From assembly GCF_000812565.1 (NCBI RefSeq), contig NZ_JTAM01000002.1, positions 1 through 64,000 on the forward strand: a stretch of DNA of 64,000 nucleotides, given 5' to 3'. Below the pieces are notes generated by a model. The model was not told the DNA's origin. It made no database searches and saw only the letters and a program-made list of their open reading frames with translations. The stretch is from Flammeovirga sp. OC4 (GTDB lineage: Bacteria > Bacteroidota > Bacteroidia > Cytophagales > Flammeovirgaceae). The position numbers were made by a program, and so were the translations under genes. Of the stretch, positions 25,722 through 34,797 are shown piece after piece. Numbering within the stretch: position 1 is the first letter of the stretch; every line of letters starts with the position of its first letter.

Positions 25722-26570
25722 TTATTCTTCACTCTCAAATTGCCCCATATAATCTTCAATAGGCTCCAAACCTACTTGTGCTCTTCTATGATTTACATTG
25801 GCAGGGTCTTGAAGAGAATAGATTTCCATCTCACCTGTTTTTGAATTAAAAACAATTTGAGAACCGTACTTTTGTGGTTTTCCACTATCAAGGAATATCA
25901 TATCTTCCATCATAGCAAGCTTATAAGGTTGCAAATCACCCCTTTCGGTTGCATCTTCAAACAGATGGAAATATTTAGAGCGGTAATGAGGTCCGGCGTG
26001 CTGAATGATAATCCAAACCGTATTTATACCATTATTTCCGACTTCTTCTACTGTAGGCATTCCGCAGATTTCTAAAATACTTACTACTTTGGTGAGGTTT
26101 TCTAATTCGATATTTTCATTCACCATTCCACTTGATCTATTTTCCTGATCCATAAAACGAATGTGTGCTAACATCTTATCAATCTTATCACAATCAATAT
26201 CTACTAACTCAACCTCTGTACGTTTTCTTTCTTTAATAGCGGCTATTAATCGTCTTTGAAACAAAGTGTCTTCATGGGTAGGTTTTCTTAGAATCACAAC
26301 CTTAATTTCGTGGTTGGATGATGCATAATAATCATACCCCCATTCTAACGGGTCGGTCTTTTTTATTTTATCAAGAGAAATAACTTCACCACTTTTATAC
26401 CTGTAGATCGGTGGTTTAGTTTCTTTGTCAAAGTTATTAAGAGTGATTTCTATAACGTCTTCTTGATCTAATTTAACGAGTTTTTTTATTCCATGAGGGT
26501 CACTTAAATTACAGGATGTAAAGAATAAAATGAGCGATAATAATAATGTTGTTGTTTTGTTTTTGAGCAT
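25722..26570 (-). CDS. DUF6624-type lipoprotein
   Basis: The chosen start at 26570 gives a lipoprotein signal (MLKNKTTTLLLSLILFF, lipobox TSC at residue 20); a Met nine codons upstream (26597) is less fitting. The C-terminal two thirds match the DUF6624 pattern: a central acidic region (DCDKIDKMLAHIRFMDQENR), VWIIIQHAGPHYRSKYFHLFE with its conserved QHA, MMEDMIFLDSGKPQKYGSQI and the ending RRAQVGLEPIEDYMG. The family's activity is unknown. The gene is convergent with 25302 and has no visible partner. Confidence 0.75.
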   Translation of the reverse strand: MLKNKTTTLLLSLILFFTSCNLSDPHGIKKLVKLDQEDVIEITLNNFDKETKPPIYRYKSGEVISLDKIKKTDPLEWGYDYYASSNHEIKVVILRKPTHEDTLFQRRLIAAIKERKRTEVELVDIDCDKIDKMLAHIRFMDQENRSSGMVNENIELENLTKVVSILEICGMPTVEEVGNNGINTVWIIIQHAGPHYRSKYFHLFEDATERGDLQPYKLAMMEDMIFLDSGKPQKYGSQIVFNSKTGEMEIYSLQDPANVNHRRAQVGLEPIEDYMGQFESEE

Positions 26571-26883
26571 GGTATTAGGTTCTTGAGTTTTATACATAGT
26601 GATTACTCCCTTTTGCTTAAAAAAGATTCCTGAATAATAAAAAAGCTTTAAATTTTCGTGATAAAATCCAATAATAACTTAGTGATGTGCGATTTATGAG
26701 GTAGAAGGGTAGGTGCTTTGATAGAAGGAAAGAGGTAGAAATAAGCATTAAAAAACAGCAATGGTTATTGTGATTACCTATTCAATTTATTTACTTTATG
26801 ATATAATTATTATAGTGTCAAAATTAAATAACCTGTACATTGAAGTCGAAGGTGTACAGGACAAAGAAAAACTATCAAAAACT

Positions 26884-28218
26884 ATGAATTTAAAGTTACT
26901 CACAAGTACACTTCTGTTATTAATTTGTATAACAGAAATGATGTACGCTCAATCTACAAAAGAAATCAAAGGTGTTGTGATGGATAATGATGGAAACTCT
27001 ATTCCATACGCTCATATTTTGATTTCCAATACCTCAAAAGGGACGTTCTCCAATCTGGAAGGGGCTTTTTCTATCAATATTTCAGAAAAGTATGCAGATC
27101 AGCAGTTGCAAATTTCTGCCACAGGTTTTGAAATGGTTAGAGTGAATATTTCAGCTTTATCTACTAAAAAGAAGAATAAAGTGACATTGAAGTCTTTTGT
27201 TACAGAACTGGATGAAGTAGTCATCACCCCCAAAGATATGAGGGAAATATTGAAAGAGGCTCTTCGTAAAATTCCAGAAAACTATGCTTTGAACCCCGCT
27301 AAAGTACATGGGTTTTACAGAAATAGAACGTCACTTAATGAAAGTACGGCGAATTATATAGAAGCGGCTATGGATATTTATCTTCAAGGGATTCAGGAAG
27401 AAGATAAAAAAAACCAACTGCAATTGGTAAAAGCAAGGAGTTTGACGGATTCCACGGCTTGGGAAAGCTTTCAGTTTGATGATGATTCTATGGATATGGA
27501 CATGGATATGACAGGAATGGCACATGAAATGTTAGAGTCTGATTTGGTCAAGGATAATGGAAACTTGTTTGGGGATGATGAAGAGATGTCCTCAAGGTTT
27601 GTAATGTTCCTCAATGAGAAAACAATGGATTATTACACATTTGAATTTGTAGAAATGACCACTTATCAGGGACGTTCTGCCATGGTGATTGACTATAAAC
27701 CACGATGGAAAATGGATCTTGGTATGTTTGAAGGAAGAATCATTTTGGATGAAGATACAAAGGCTTTTTGTCATGTGGATTATAATGTACCCAAATCCTA
27801 TTTGAAATACATCATTCCCCTTAGAGGTATCGGAAAGGGATTGTTAATTGGTGCATTGAAGATTTTTGGAGGGTTATCATTCAATTTTCATATTAACCAT
27901 ATCAGAGGAAGTGAATCGTATCAGTTTGTTGATAATAAGTGGTATCCTAAATATAAAAACGGTGATTTTTCATTTTTCTTAAAAGTAAGATATCCTAGAG
28001 AGGAGATTGATATAGCAACGGATATTGGCATTAAGGCTGACTTCTTTATTACTGACGTAACCACTGAAGATATACAGGAAATTGAAGAGGAAAACAGGCT
28101 GAAAAAAGAAGATTCTTTGGTGGAATTAAGTGATGCCTTTGACGATCCTTTTTGGACGACATATCCTTTAATTCCTGCCTCTGAGGAAGTTCTGAGTGAT
28201 GTACAACAGTTGAATTAA
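26884..28218 (+). CDS. CarboxypepD_reg-like domain exported protein
   Basis: The ATG at 26884 starts a clean signal peptide (MNLKLLTSTLLLLICITEMMYAQ); the longer frame back to 26761 would put 41 odd residues in front. Residues 28-105 are a carboxypeptidase regulatory-like beta-sandwich (EIKGVVMDNDGNSIPYAHILI, GTFSNLEGAFSINI), as in TonB-receptor N-termini but here without a barrel. The remaining 300 residues are a conserved beta-rich region (KVHGFYRNRTSLNES, YRPREEIDIATDI-like) seen in Bacteroidota proteins of unknown role. A Met/Asp-rich patch (DDDSMDMDMDMTG, about residue 200) could bind metal. The M1 peptidase follows on the same strand after 120 bases. Confidence 0.75.
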   Translation: MNLKLLTSTLLLLICITEMMYAQSTKEIKGVVMDNDGNSIPYAHILISNTSKGTFSNLEGAFSINISEKYADQQLQISATGFEMVRVNISALSTKKKNKVTLKSFVTELDEVVITPKDMREILKEALRKIPENYALNPAKVHGFYRNRTSLNESTANYIEAAMDIYLQGIQEEDKKNQLQLVKARSLTDSTAWESFQFDDDSMDMDMDMTGMAHEMLESDLVKDNGNLFGDDEEMSSRFVMFLNEKTMDYYTFEFVEMTTYQGRSAMVIDYKPRWKMDLGMFEGRIILDEDTKAFCHVDYNVPKSYLKYIIPLRGIGKGLLIGALKIFGGLSFNFHINHIRGSESYQFVDNKWYPKYKNGDFSFFLKVRYPREEIDIATDIGIKADFFITDVTTEDIQEIEEENRLKKEDSLVELSDAFDDPFWTTYPLIPASEEVLSDVQQLN

Positions 28219-28338
28219 CTTTTCTTCAGATTTAGTGCTCTTATTTTTTAAGATGAAAGTCGACTTTCAATCTAATTCTTTTGTAATTTGCGAGATCATA
28301 GTAGACACAGTATAGAACAAACAGTGAGGATCTTTTTA

Positions 28339-30183
28339 ATGAAAACGTATTTTCTAATGTTGTCGATGTGCCTTTTTGCTTTGGGTACATTTGCACAATC
28401 TGATAGGTGGCAACAAAAAGCAGATTACGAGATGGAGGTTGAGCTTGATGTGAAAACACACAAGTTCGGAGGGACACAACGATTGGTGTATTACAACAAT
28501 TCTCCGGATACACTTCATAATGTATACTATCATTTATACCTCAATGCTTTCCAACCGGGAAGTATGATGGATGTACGTTCAAGAACAATTGAAGATCCTG
28601 ACGGAAGAGTAAAAGATAGAATTTCTAAATTACAGCCGAACGAAATCGGATATCAAAAGGTATTGTCATTGAAACAAAATGGTAAGTCGCTGAAGTATAA
28701 AACAGTGGGGACTATTTTGGAAGTAGAGCTGAATAAACCGATTCTCCCGAATACAAAAACTGTATTTGCAATGGAATTTGATGCACAAGTTCCTATTCAA
28801 ATCAGAAGAACAGGTAGAGATAACAAAGAAGGGGTAGCTTATTCTATGGCACAGTGGTATCCTAAATTAGCTGAATATGATTATGAGGGATGGCATCCAG
28901 ATCCTTATGTAGGAAGAGAGTTTTATGGTATTTGGGGTGACTTTGATGTAAAGCTTACACTCGACGAAAAATATGTGGTAGCTGCTACAGGTTATATCCA
29001 AAATGCAAAAGAAGTAGGATATGGCTATGAGGGCATCAAGAAAGGACAACCTAAAGATGGTAAACTAACTTGGCACTTTGTAGCTCCTAATGTACATGAC
29101 TTTACATTTGCTGCAGATCCTGATTTTCAACACAAAATTGTACCGATGAAAGAGGGGCCTGAGCTTCATTTCTTCTGGAAAAAAGATCAAGGTATCGATG
29201 AAGTATGGAATAAACTTCCAGCATATTTAGAGCAGGCCATTTTATATACGAATAAAAGAGTAGGGAAATATCCTTATAAAGTTTACAATGTAGTGCAAGG
29301 TGGTGATGGCGGTATGGAATACGGCATGCTTACTTTGATTACAGGTAAAAGAAGCTTGAATAGTTTAGTAGGTGTAACGGTTCATGAAATGCTACATAGC
29401 TGGTTCCAATTTGTTCTAGCGACCAACGAGAGTTTATATGCTTGGATGGACGAAGGGTTCAATTCTTATATCGGAAACGAAATTGAAGCACATGTCAACG
29501 GAAAAGCAGATGCTCATGGAGGATCTTACAACTCTTATTTTTATGTAGTGAAAAGAGGTATCGAAGAACCATTGAGTACGCATGCGGATCATTTCGAAAA
29601 AAATGCTGCTTACTCTATCGCCTCTTATTCTAAAGGTGCTGTTTTCCTTCATCAATTAAGCTACATTATGGGACAGGAAACATTTGATAAAGCCTTCAAA
29701 AGATACTACGAGGAATGGAAATTTAAACACCCTAATGTCAATGACTTCATGCGTGTAATGGAAAAAGAATCAGGATTGCAATTACAATGGTATAAGCAAT
29801 ACTTTGTCAATTCCATTAAAACCATTGATTATGGTGTGAAAAATACTTTCATTGAAGGTGATACAACTTATGTGACCATAGAGCGAGTGGGTAAAATGCC
29901 AATGCCTACGGAAGTGAAAATAACATTGAGTAATGGTGATGAAACGACTTATTATATGCCCTTACGTGTAATGCGTGGAGCCAAAAAGTCTGAGATAGAA
30001 GGAAAGTGGGTACAGTTGGAAGATTGGCCTTGGACGCACCCTACTTATACTATTGCTATTCCAACAAAAGATGCTAAATTGAAGAAAGTAGAGATCGATC
30101 CTTCTGGTAAGGTGGCTGATATTGATAGAACAAACAACATTCTTGAAGTATCTTACCTTGTTGAAAAAGGAGCAGGTTTATAG
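28339..30183 (+). CDS. M1-family zinc metallopeptidase, exported
   Basis: Aminopeptidase N-like enzyme of 614 residues from the chosen start. ATG 28339 gives a proper signal peptide (MKTYFLMLSMCLFALGTFAQ); a Met 17 codons upstream (28288) adds a polar tail. The N-terminal beta domain is followed by the catalytic domain with GGDGGMEYGMLT (exopeptidase-type motif) and the zinc site HEMLHSW, 18 residues, then E in MDEGFNSY, the exact HEXXH-x18-E spacing. The C-terminal region is a shorter beta-domain ending in DIDRTNN. It probably trims peptides in the periplasm. The FtsB-like gene follows after ten bases. Confidence 0.92.
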   Translation: MKTYFLMLSMCLFALGTFAQSDRWQQKADYEMEVELDVKTHKFGGTQRLVYYNNSPDTLHNVYYHLYLNAFQPGSMMDVRSRTIEDPDGRVKDRISKLQPNEIGYQKVLSLKQNGKSLKYKTVGTILEVELNKPILPNTKTVFAMEFDAQVPIQIRRTGRDNKEGVAYSMAQWYPKLAEYDYEGWHPDPYVGREFYGIWGDFDVKLTLDEKYVVAATGYIQNAKEVGYGYEGIKKGQPKDGKLTWHFVAPNVHDFTFAADPDFQHKIVPMKEGPELHFFWKKDQGIDEVWNKLPAYLEQAILYTNKRVGKYPYKVYNVVQGGDGGMEYGMLTLITGKRSLNSLVGVTVHEMLHSWFQFVLATNESLYAWMDEGFNSYIGNEIEAHVNGKADAHGGSYNSYFYVVKRGIEEPLSTHADHFEKNAAYSIASYSKGAVFLHQLSYIMGQETFDKAFKRYYEEWKFKHPNVNDFMRVMEKESGLQLQWYKQYFVNSIKTIDYGVKNTFIEGDTTYVTIERVGKMPMPTEVKITLSNGDETTYYMPLRVMRGAKKSEIEGKWVQLEDWPWTHPTYTIAIPTKDAKLKKVEIDPSGKVADIDRTNNILEVSYLVEKGAGL

Positions 30184-30193
30184 AATTGTTTAA

Positions 30194-30529
30194 ATGATGA
30201 GAGAGAATAAGCAACTTAATTCAACAAATTATCCGGGCTGGCTTAATTATTTTAAAAATTTTTATGTCCTCGTTGGTACATTATTCTTAGTATGGATGTT
30301 GTTTTTTGACAGCGACAATTTTTTAAGAAGAAAGAACCAAAGAGAGAAGGAGTTTGAATTGAAAAGTCAACAAGCATTTTATGAAAAAGAAATTGTTGAC
30401 CTTCAAGAAAAAATGAGAGAGTTGCATACCAATAATCAAGAGTTGGAGAAGTTTTCACGAGAAAAATACCTTTTCCACAAGAAAGGAGAAGACGTTTATG
30501 TGATTAAGGATCTCTCAAAAGAAGATTAA
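30194..30529 (+). CDS. FtsB/DivIC-like septum formation initiator family protein
   Basis: Short bitopic membrane protein of 111 residues: a cytosolic tip, one span (about 23-40, VLVGTLFLVWMLFFD), then a coiled coil (about 52-90, KEFELKSQQAFYEKEIVDLQ) and the conserved ending REKYLFHKKGEDVYVIKD. This is the FtsB/DivIC plan, and such proteins stabilise the division complex with FtsL and FtsQ. It starts ten bases after the M1 peptidase and ends before a strong terminator at 30546, so the two genes share a transcript. Confidence 0.88.
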   Translation: MMRENKQLNSTNYPGWLNYFKNFYVLVGTLFLVWMLFFDSDNFLRRKNQREKEFELKSQQAFYEKEIVDLQEKMRELHTNNQELEKFSREKYLFHKKGEDVYVIKDLSKED

Positions 30530-30545
30530 TTTTATCAAAATATAC

Positions 30546-30582
30546 AGACCTCTATTCGGCACTCGGATAGAGGTCTTTTTTT
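30546..30582 (+). terminator. Terminator of the M1-FtsB transcript
   Basis: Stem agacctctattcg / cggatagaggtct, loop gcact, then seven T. Confidence 0.85.
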
Positions 30583-31678
30583 ACCAACCTTTTAATAGAT
30601 CAAACCCCACTCTTACGCCAGCCATTATCATCATTTTGTTATAATAGTTTTCGTCCCCATGCGAAGGATTGAGGTTGATGAAATTTCCATTTGAAGAATA
30701 ACTTCCTACAATATGAAATCTGAGGTTTTTGTTGGGTATAGGGTAATATTGTAAAGCCAACTGAACAGTATGTGTGTTGGCATTTTCGAGTAATTCCTCA
30801 TCATTTATATCACCGGTGCTATCAATCTGATCAAAAATGTATTTGATATAAGGTTTGAATTTCTGACCGTTATACATCACTTTTACAGGCACTGATTTGT
30901 AGATGGCATTATCTTGAAAATTGGGCATATTTCGAATATATGCGAAATCGGTGTCGATAATCCATTGTCCGTATTTCCATTGAACACCAAGGTTAATACC
31001 GTAAGGCGTATCGGAAGACAAAGCGGATTTGTCATTGATAAAAGTGTAACTGACATACGTTTTGATTTGATCTTTTTTGATGAAACCATACCAATAAAAG
31101 TTGTATTGCAAGTTGAGCTGATTTCCTAATGAATCTTCTATCGCATTCACAACTTGCAAGCCGAATTGCTGCCCACTTTTGGTATTGTATTGTGCGGTTA
31201 CTCCCGTTTTAAAAATGTCTAGCTTATTACCAATAATAGAGTAAGTATACACATCATTGGGGTTATAACTTTGCTCAACTGTTCCTACTTTCATAAAATT
31301 CCTACCAGCCTGCAAAAACCAATGTTTGTCTTTGGTGCGATAAGTCACATTAGCTTTCAGAATGTTCCCTGATATTTTATTGACAGCTACCCTTGAATCA
31401 TAAGGAGAGTAGAGAAACTCAAAACCAAAATTTTCATTAAACATTCCTTCTAAACCAATTCTGAAATCGGAAAACAAAAAGCGTTGATCATTAGCATACC
31501 CATCTAATTGATTTTCGTAGCCAATATGTCTGAAATCTAATCGACTATCTAAAGTAAAGCTTAAGTTTTTGGGTTTGAATAGTTGTTTTAAATGATCCGT
31601 TTTAGGATCATTATCTGTTCCGTAAGTATTAGCTAGGAAAAAACAGAAAATACAGCAAAGAAGAATTAACTTTTTCAT
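30581..31678 (-). CDS. Porin of the OprO/OprP-like type
   Basis: Outer-membrane barrel of about 365 residues. The start at 31678 gives the signal MKKLILLCCIFCFFLANTYG. The longer frame to 31735 would run through a terminator hairpin at 31727-31770 and is unlikely. After the signal come many amphipathic strands with the family's layout: LDFRHIGYENQLDGY, FRIGLEGMFNENFGFEFLYSPYDS, HWFLQAGRNFMKVGTVEQS, INLGVQWKYGQWIIDTDFAY, and a last strand AGVRVGFDLLKGW. It resembles phosphate-selective porins, but the selectivity filter cannot be read from sequence. It is convergent with the FtsB-like gene. Confidence 0.8.
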   Translation of the reverse strand: MKKLILLCCIFCFFLANTYGTDNDPKTDHLKQLFKPKNLSFTLDSRLDFRHIGYENQLDGYANDQRFLFSDFRIGLEGMFNENFGFEFLYSPYDSRVAVNKISGNILKANVTYRTKDKHWFLQAGRNFMKVGTVEQSYNPNDVYTYSIIGNKLDIFKTGVTAQYNTKSGQQFGLQVVNAIEDSLGNQLNLQYNFYWYGFIKKDQIKTYVSYTFINDKSALSSDTPYGINLGVQWKYGQWIIDTDFAYIRNMPNFQDNAIYKSVPVKVMYNGQKFKPYIKYIFDQIDSTGDINDEELLENANTHTVQLALQYYPIPNKNLRFHIVGSYSSNGNFINLNPSHGDENYYNKMMIMAGVRVGFDLLKGW

Positions 31679-31726
31679 AGCAGTAATGATGTAGTCAGAG
31701 GTTGATGGAGAGGTTATCAATTCAAT

Positions 31727-31770
31727 AAAAATCAAGATGATCTAAATATTTTCAGATCATCTTGATTTTT
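31727..31770 (-). terminator. Terminator of the non-exported C45 hydrolase gene
   Basis: Perfect 17-base stem (aaaaatcaagatgatct / agatcatcttgattttt). It lies nine bases past the stop of the gene at 31779. Confidence 0.85.
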
Positions 31771-31778
31771 TAATTCGA

Positions 31779-32924
31779 TTATTTCCAAAGTGTTTTCAAA
31801 TCGATTTCAGTCCAATCAGCGAAGTATTCGGGGACTGGAACCTTCATGTATACTTTTTGGTTATGAATATCAAATACTGTTTGGTAAACTGTCAAGTCGG
31901 CATCTTGTAAAGCAGGTTTAGTACAACCACCGTTTTCTTTAAATGAATCATCTTCATTGAATAATCGAAGATCCATCAAATCTTTTGTTAATTGGGTATC
32001 CATTTTACCTTTATTTTCCGCAAGACGTGCTTCCATATTAGAGTATCTTCTGAGTGAATTACTTACTGTTTCTCTTTTGCCTAAACCCCAATCATCTACC
32101 AAAAATGAATTTACAACTGTAAGTGCATCGCCTTTTGGTAAACGAATTCTATTTCCATTTGATGAAGAACATTCTACTGAAGCAGCTCCTTTACTGTCGG
32201 CAATTGTGAAGATGGTAGAAGTACTATTATTAGTACCATTAAATCTAGCTTTTAAGGCATCCAATGTTGGAGATTCGCTCATAAAGTCAGTTAAGGTATT
32301 GATAGTAGAGGGTCTTTCTAAATATACAACAGAACCACCCATGCTAGAACCATCATGTAGGTCTAGGTAAACTCCTTTTTCGTTCATTACTGTAAATGCA
32401 CAGTACATACCAGGCCATCCCATAGTAGCAATTTTATATGAACCGTCATTTGGTTTTCTTACCGTAAATACAGACGGAAACTTTAAGAATTCTTCACTCC
32501 AATCCATATTACGTCCTATGTACATTTCACCATCTACTGAGTTTTCACCCCAAGATGCAATTGATGTACAACCCGCAAAAGAGTGAAGCTTACCGTAGTA
32601 GTAACCAAATTCCATTACTTGATCTAGAAATACTACTTTCTCCAATGTCCATTCAGTACCTTTCACTACACCATCATAGAATTGTTTTGTTCTTAGAGAA
32701 CCAGTTCCGTATGCACGAGTTACCCAAAAATCAATAGTTTCTTGATCTAGTTCTCCTGCATCAATAAGTTTCTTAACAAGTAAATCGTATGTTTTCTGCA
32801 TTTCACCTTTCATCAAAGCTCCATATTGCTCACCCATTTCAAGGTTAGACCCTTCTAATACTGGAACTAAAAAGTTGTTATTTGTATAAAGTTTACCCGC
32901 TTTGAATTCTTTTACTAATTTCAT
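31779..32924 (-). CDS. C45-type Ntn-hydrolase/acyltransferase, copy 1, without signal peptide
   Basis: Member of the AAT/choloylglycine-hydrolase-like Ntn superfamily. The likely nucleophile is the Cys in HSFAGCTSIASWG (residue 119 from this start), which becomes N-terminal when the proenzyme cuts itself; the known relatives are the penicillin acyltransferases and C45 peptidases. DGEMYIGRNMDW follows, the usual second motif. The frame also opens with a TTG at 32942, but ATG 32924 has an A-rich leader. There is no signal peptide. The gene at 33500 is a close relative, mostly identical from GEQYGALMK to the C-terminus, which does have one. The upstream regions are related as well (see 32977). 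Substrate unknown. Confidence 0.8.
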   Translation of the reverse strand: MKLVKEFKAGKLYTNNNFLVPVLEGSNLEMGEQYGALMKGEMQKTYDLLVKKLIDAGELDQETIDFWVTRAYGTGSLRTKQFYDGVVKGTEWTLEKVVFLDQVMEFGYYYGKLHSFAGCTSIASWGENSVDGEMYIGRNMDWSEEFLKFPSVFTVRKPNDGSYKIATMGWPGMYCAFTVMNEKGVYLDLHDGSSMGGSVVYLERPSTINTLTDFMSESPTLDALKARFNGTNNSTSTIFTIADSKGAASVECSSSNGNRIRLPKGDALTVVNSFLVDDWGLGKRETVSNSLRRYSNMEARLAENKGKMDTQLTKDLMDLRLFNEDDSFKENGGCTKPALQDADLTVYQTVFDIHNQKVYMKVPVPEYFADWTEIDLKTLWK

Positions 32925-32976
32925 TTTCTTTTTCTTTAACAATGATAAAATAATTAATGTAATGGCTTCAAGAAGA

Positions 32977-33083
32977 GTTGTTTAATTGTTTTTCCCGATT
33001 GATTACATTACAAATGTCGCGGTATTTTGAGGCAATTATTTGTACAAAATCTTTAAGCGGTTATCTACAATCGTCAAGTATTA
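32977..33083 (-). promoter_or_regulatory. Promoter/operator region of C45 copy 1
   Basis: It aligns with the region before the second C45 gene (34798-34906). Shared parts on the plus strand are cccgattgattacattac, aaatgtc, aagcggtt and atcgtcaa. The minus strand reads GACATTTG (33018-33011), close to the -7 box, and the overlapping 13-mer acattacaaatgt is a dyad that could be an operator. Confidence 0.5.
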
Positions 33084-33159
33084 TTTTAATGATGAATTAA
33101 GGATGGGATACTATTTTGTTATTGATTTATTATAGGCCTTGTCTTCAATTCCTTTTTAA

Positions 33160-33190
33160 GAAAAAAACGGACTCCAAAGTGGAATCCGTT
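33160..33190 (-). terminator. Terminator of the micro-gene between the C45 genes
   Basis: Read from the minus strand the RNA has a full 11-pair stem (aacggattcca / tggagtccgtt) with a U-G wobble and a loop of ctt, then seven T. On the plus strand the same position would be a C-A mismatch, which supports minus-strand use. Confidence 0.75.
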
Positions 33191-33218
33191 TTCATTATTA
33201 AATCAAAAACTATTATTT

Positions 33219-33290
33219 CTAAATCAAAATTAGAGTGCTTCCAATCTGGAAAAGAAAGAAAGGATTGAAACCACTCACGGCTATAATCAT
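33219..33290 (-). CDS. Candidate 23-residue peptide gene or small RNA between the C45 genes
   Basis: An ATG at 33290 opens a 23-codon frame, MIIAVSGFNPFFLF then QIGSTLILI, which is hydrophobic and ends at TAG. It is preceded by aaaaggg and a -7-like box GATATTTG (33324-33317) that shares the core ttacattacaaat with the C45 promoters, and it ends 29 bases before a good terminator. The predicted transcript is about 150 bases. It may code for the peptide or work as RNA; a remnant of a third C45 gene is also possible, because the promoter is related. The product was not recognised. Confidence 0.35.
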   Translation of the reverse strand: MIIAVSGFNPFFLFQIGSTLILI

Positions 33291-33316
33291 AAGGTTATTC
33301 CCTTTTGATTACATTA

Positions 33317-33324
33317 CAAATATC
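33317..33324 (-). promoter_or_regulatory. -7 box of the micro-gene
   Basis: GATATTTG on the minus strand, followed by taatgtaatcaa. The same 13-mer acattacaaatat occurs on the other strand before the SRPBCC gene at 43273. Confidence 0.45.
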
Positions 33325-33431
33325 ACGTTTTATAAATGAATAGATTTACAAGAAATGGTCATCTAGTTATGTAATATCGTTAGAGTGTAATTGATTGAAA
33401 TTGAATCTTTTATCTGTATAATTTGTGTAGC

Positions 33432-33462
33432 AAAAAAAGTTGATCCTTATAACAGAACCAAC
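33432..33462 (-). terminator. Terminator of the exported C45 hydrolase gene
   Basis: On the minus strand gttggttc pairs with gatcaac, with two G-U wobbles, and is followed by seven T. Confidence 0.55.
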
Positions 33463-33499
33463 TCTTACCTCTTATTTTATATTTCTAACCTCACAAAAA

Positions 33500-34747
33500 C
33501 TATTTCCATAATTCATTTAAGTTGATCTCAGTCCAGTCTGCAAAGTATTCAGCAACTGGTACTTTTAAGTATACCTTTTGATTATGAATATCAAATACTG
33601 TTTGGTATACAGTGATATCAGCATCTTGAAGTTCAGGTTTAGTACAACCACCATTTTCTTTGAAAGAATCATCTTCGTTGAACAAACGGATATCCATTAA
33701 GTCTTTTGTCATTTGAGCATCTACCTGACCTTTTGTTTCAGCTAAGCGATCTTGCATATTTGAGTATCTTCTTAAAGAGTTACTTACAGTTTCTCTCGTT
33801 CCTAAACCCCAATCGTCAGCTAAGAATGTATTGACAACTGTAAGTGCATCATTTTTAGGAGTACGAACTCTATTTCCTGCCAATGAAGAAGCTTCAACGG
33901 ATGCAGCACTATTACTATCTGCTATTGTGAAAATAATTGAAACACTATTATTGATGCCATTAAATCTAGCTTTTACAGCTTCCAATGAAGGTGACTCACT
34001 CACAATATCAACCATTGTATTCAAGATTGAAGGTCTTTCTTTGTACACTAATGAACCACCCATACTAGTACCATCATGAACGTCTAAGTATACCCCTTTT
34101 TCATTCATAGCAGTGAAAGCAGCGTACATACCTGCCCATCCAGTAGTAGCCATTTTATACGATCCATCATTTGGCTTTCTTACCGTTAATACTGTTGGGA
34201 AGTTTAAGAAAGACTCACTCCAGTCCATATTACGACCAATGTACATCTCACCGTCTTTAGATTGCTCACCCCATGAAGCGATTGAAGTACAACCTGCGAA
34301 TGAGTGAAGTTTACCATAGTAGATACCAAATTCCATTACCTGATCTAGAAAAATAACATCAGTCAATGACCAATCAGCTCCTTTAGCAACTCCTTCATAG
34401 AACTGCTTCGTTCTTAAAGAACCTGAACCGTAAGCTCTATCCGTCCAAAATTGAATAGTTTCTTGATCTAATTTTCCTTCTTCAATTTCTTTCTTTACAA
34501 GAGCATCATATATTTTTTGCATTTCATCTTTCATTAATGCACCATATTGTTCCCCCATTTCTTCATTTGAACCTTCAATAACAGGAATTAAAAATCCGTT
34601 GGCTTCATAAAGTTTTCCACCTTTATATTCTTTCTTTAAGTTTAAATCCGAAAGGTTATTTTCAACATCAACAGGGTTTTGTGCAATTGCATTGAATGAG
34701 AAAATAAACCCTAAAACGATTGATAAGTAGCTTTTTAAATTTTTCAT
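33500..34747 (-). CDS. C45-type Ntn-hydrolase/acyltransferase, copy 2, exported
   Basis: Close paralogue of the gene at 31779, of 415 residues. Here a signal peptide (1-22, ending NAIAQ) and a short linker precede the enzyme, so this copy acts in the periplasm or outside. The likely Cys nucleophile is residue 153 in HSFAGCTSIASWG; GEMYIGRNMDW, LTVVNTFLADDWGLG and FNEDDSFKENGGCTKP are kept. The two copies differ mostly in the N-terminal 45 residues, which suggests a duplication followed by change of location. It has its own promoter (34798-34906) and terminator (33432). The AraC gene at 34987 is divergent and a candidate regulator. Substrate unknown. Confidence 0.82.
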   Translation of the reverse strand: MKNLKSYLSIVLGFIFSFNAIAQNPVDVENNLSDLNLKKEYKGGKLYEANGFLIPVIEGSNEEMGEQYGALMKDEMQKIYDALVKKEIEEGKLDQETIQFWTDRAYGSGSLRTKQFYEGVAKGADWSLTDVIFLDQVMEFGIYYGKLHSFAGCTSIASWGEQSKDGEMYIGRNMDWSESFLNFPTVLTVRKPNDGSYKMATTGWAGMYAAFTAMNEKGVYLDVHDGTSMGGSLVYKERPSILNTMVDIVSESPSLEAVKARFNGINNSVSIIFTIADSNSAASVEASSLAGNRVRTPKNDALTVVNTFLADDWGLGTRETVSNSLRRYSNMQDRLAETKGQVDAQMTKDLMDIRLFNEDDSFKENGGCTKPELQDADITVYQTVFDIHNQKVYLKVPVAEYFADWTEINLNELWK

Positions 34748-34797
34748 TTTCTATTTGTTTTTATAATGATAAATATTTGATGTAATACATTCAGAAT

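Noticed and set aside
31779-34747. Assigning the C45 pair as penicillin acylase or bile-salt hydrolase
   Set aside because: Only the fold and nucleophile can be read; the substrate cannot.
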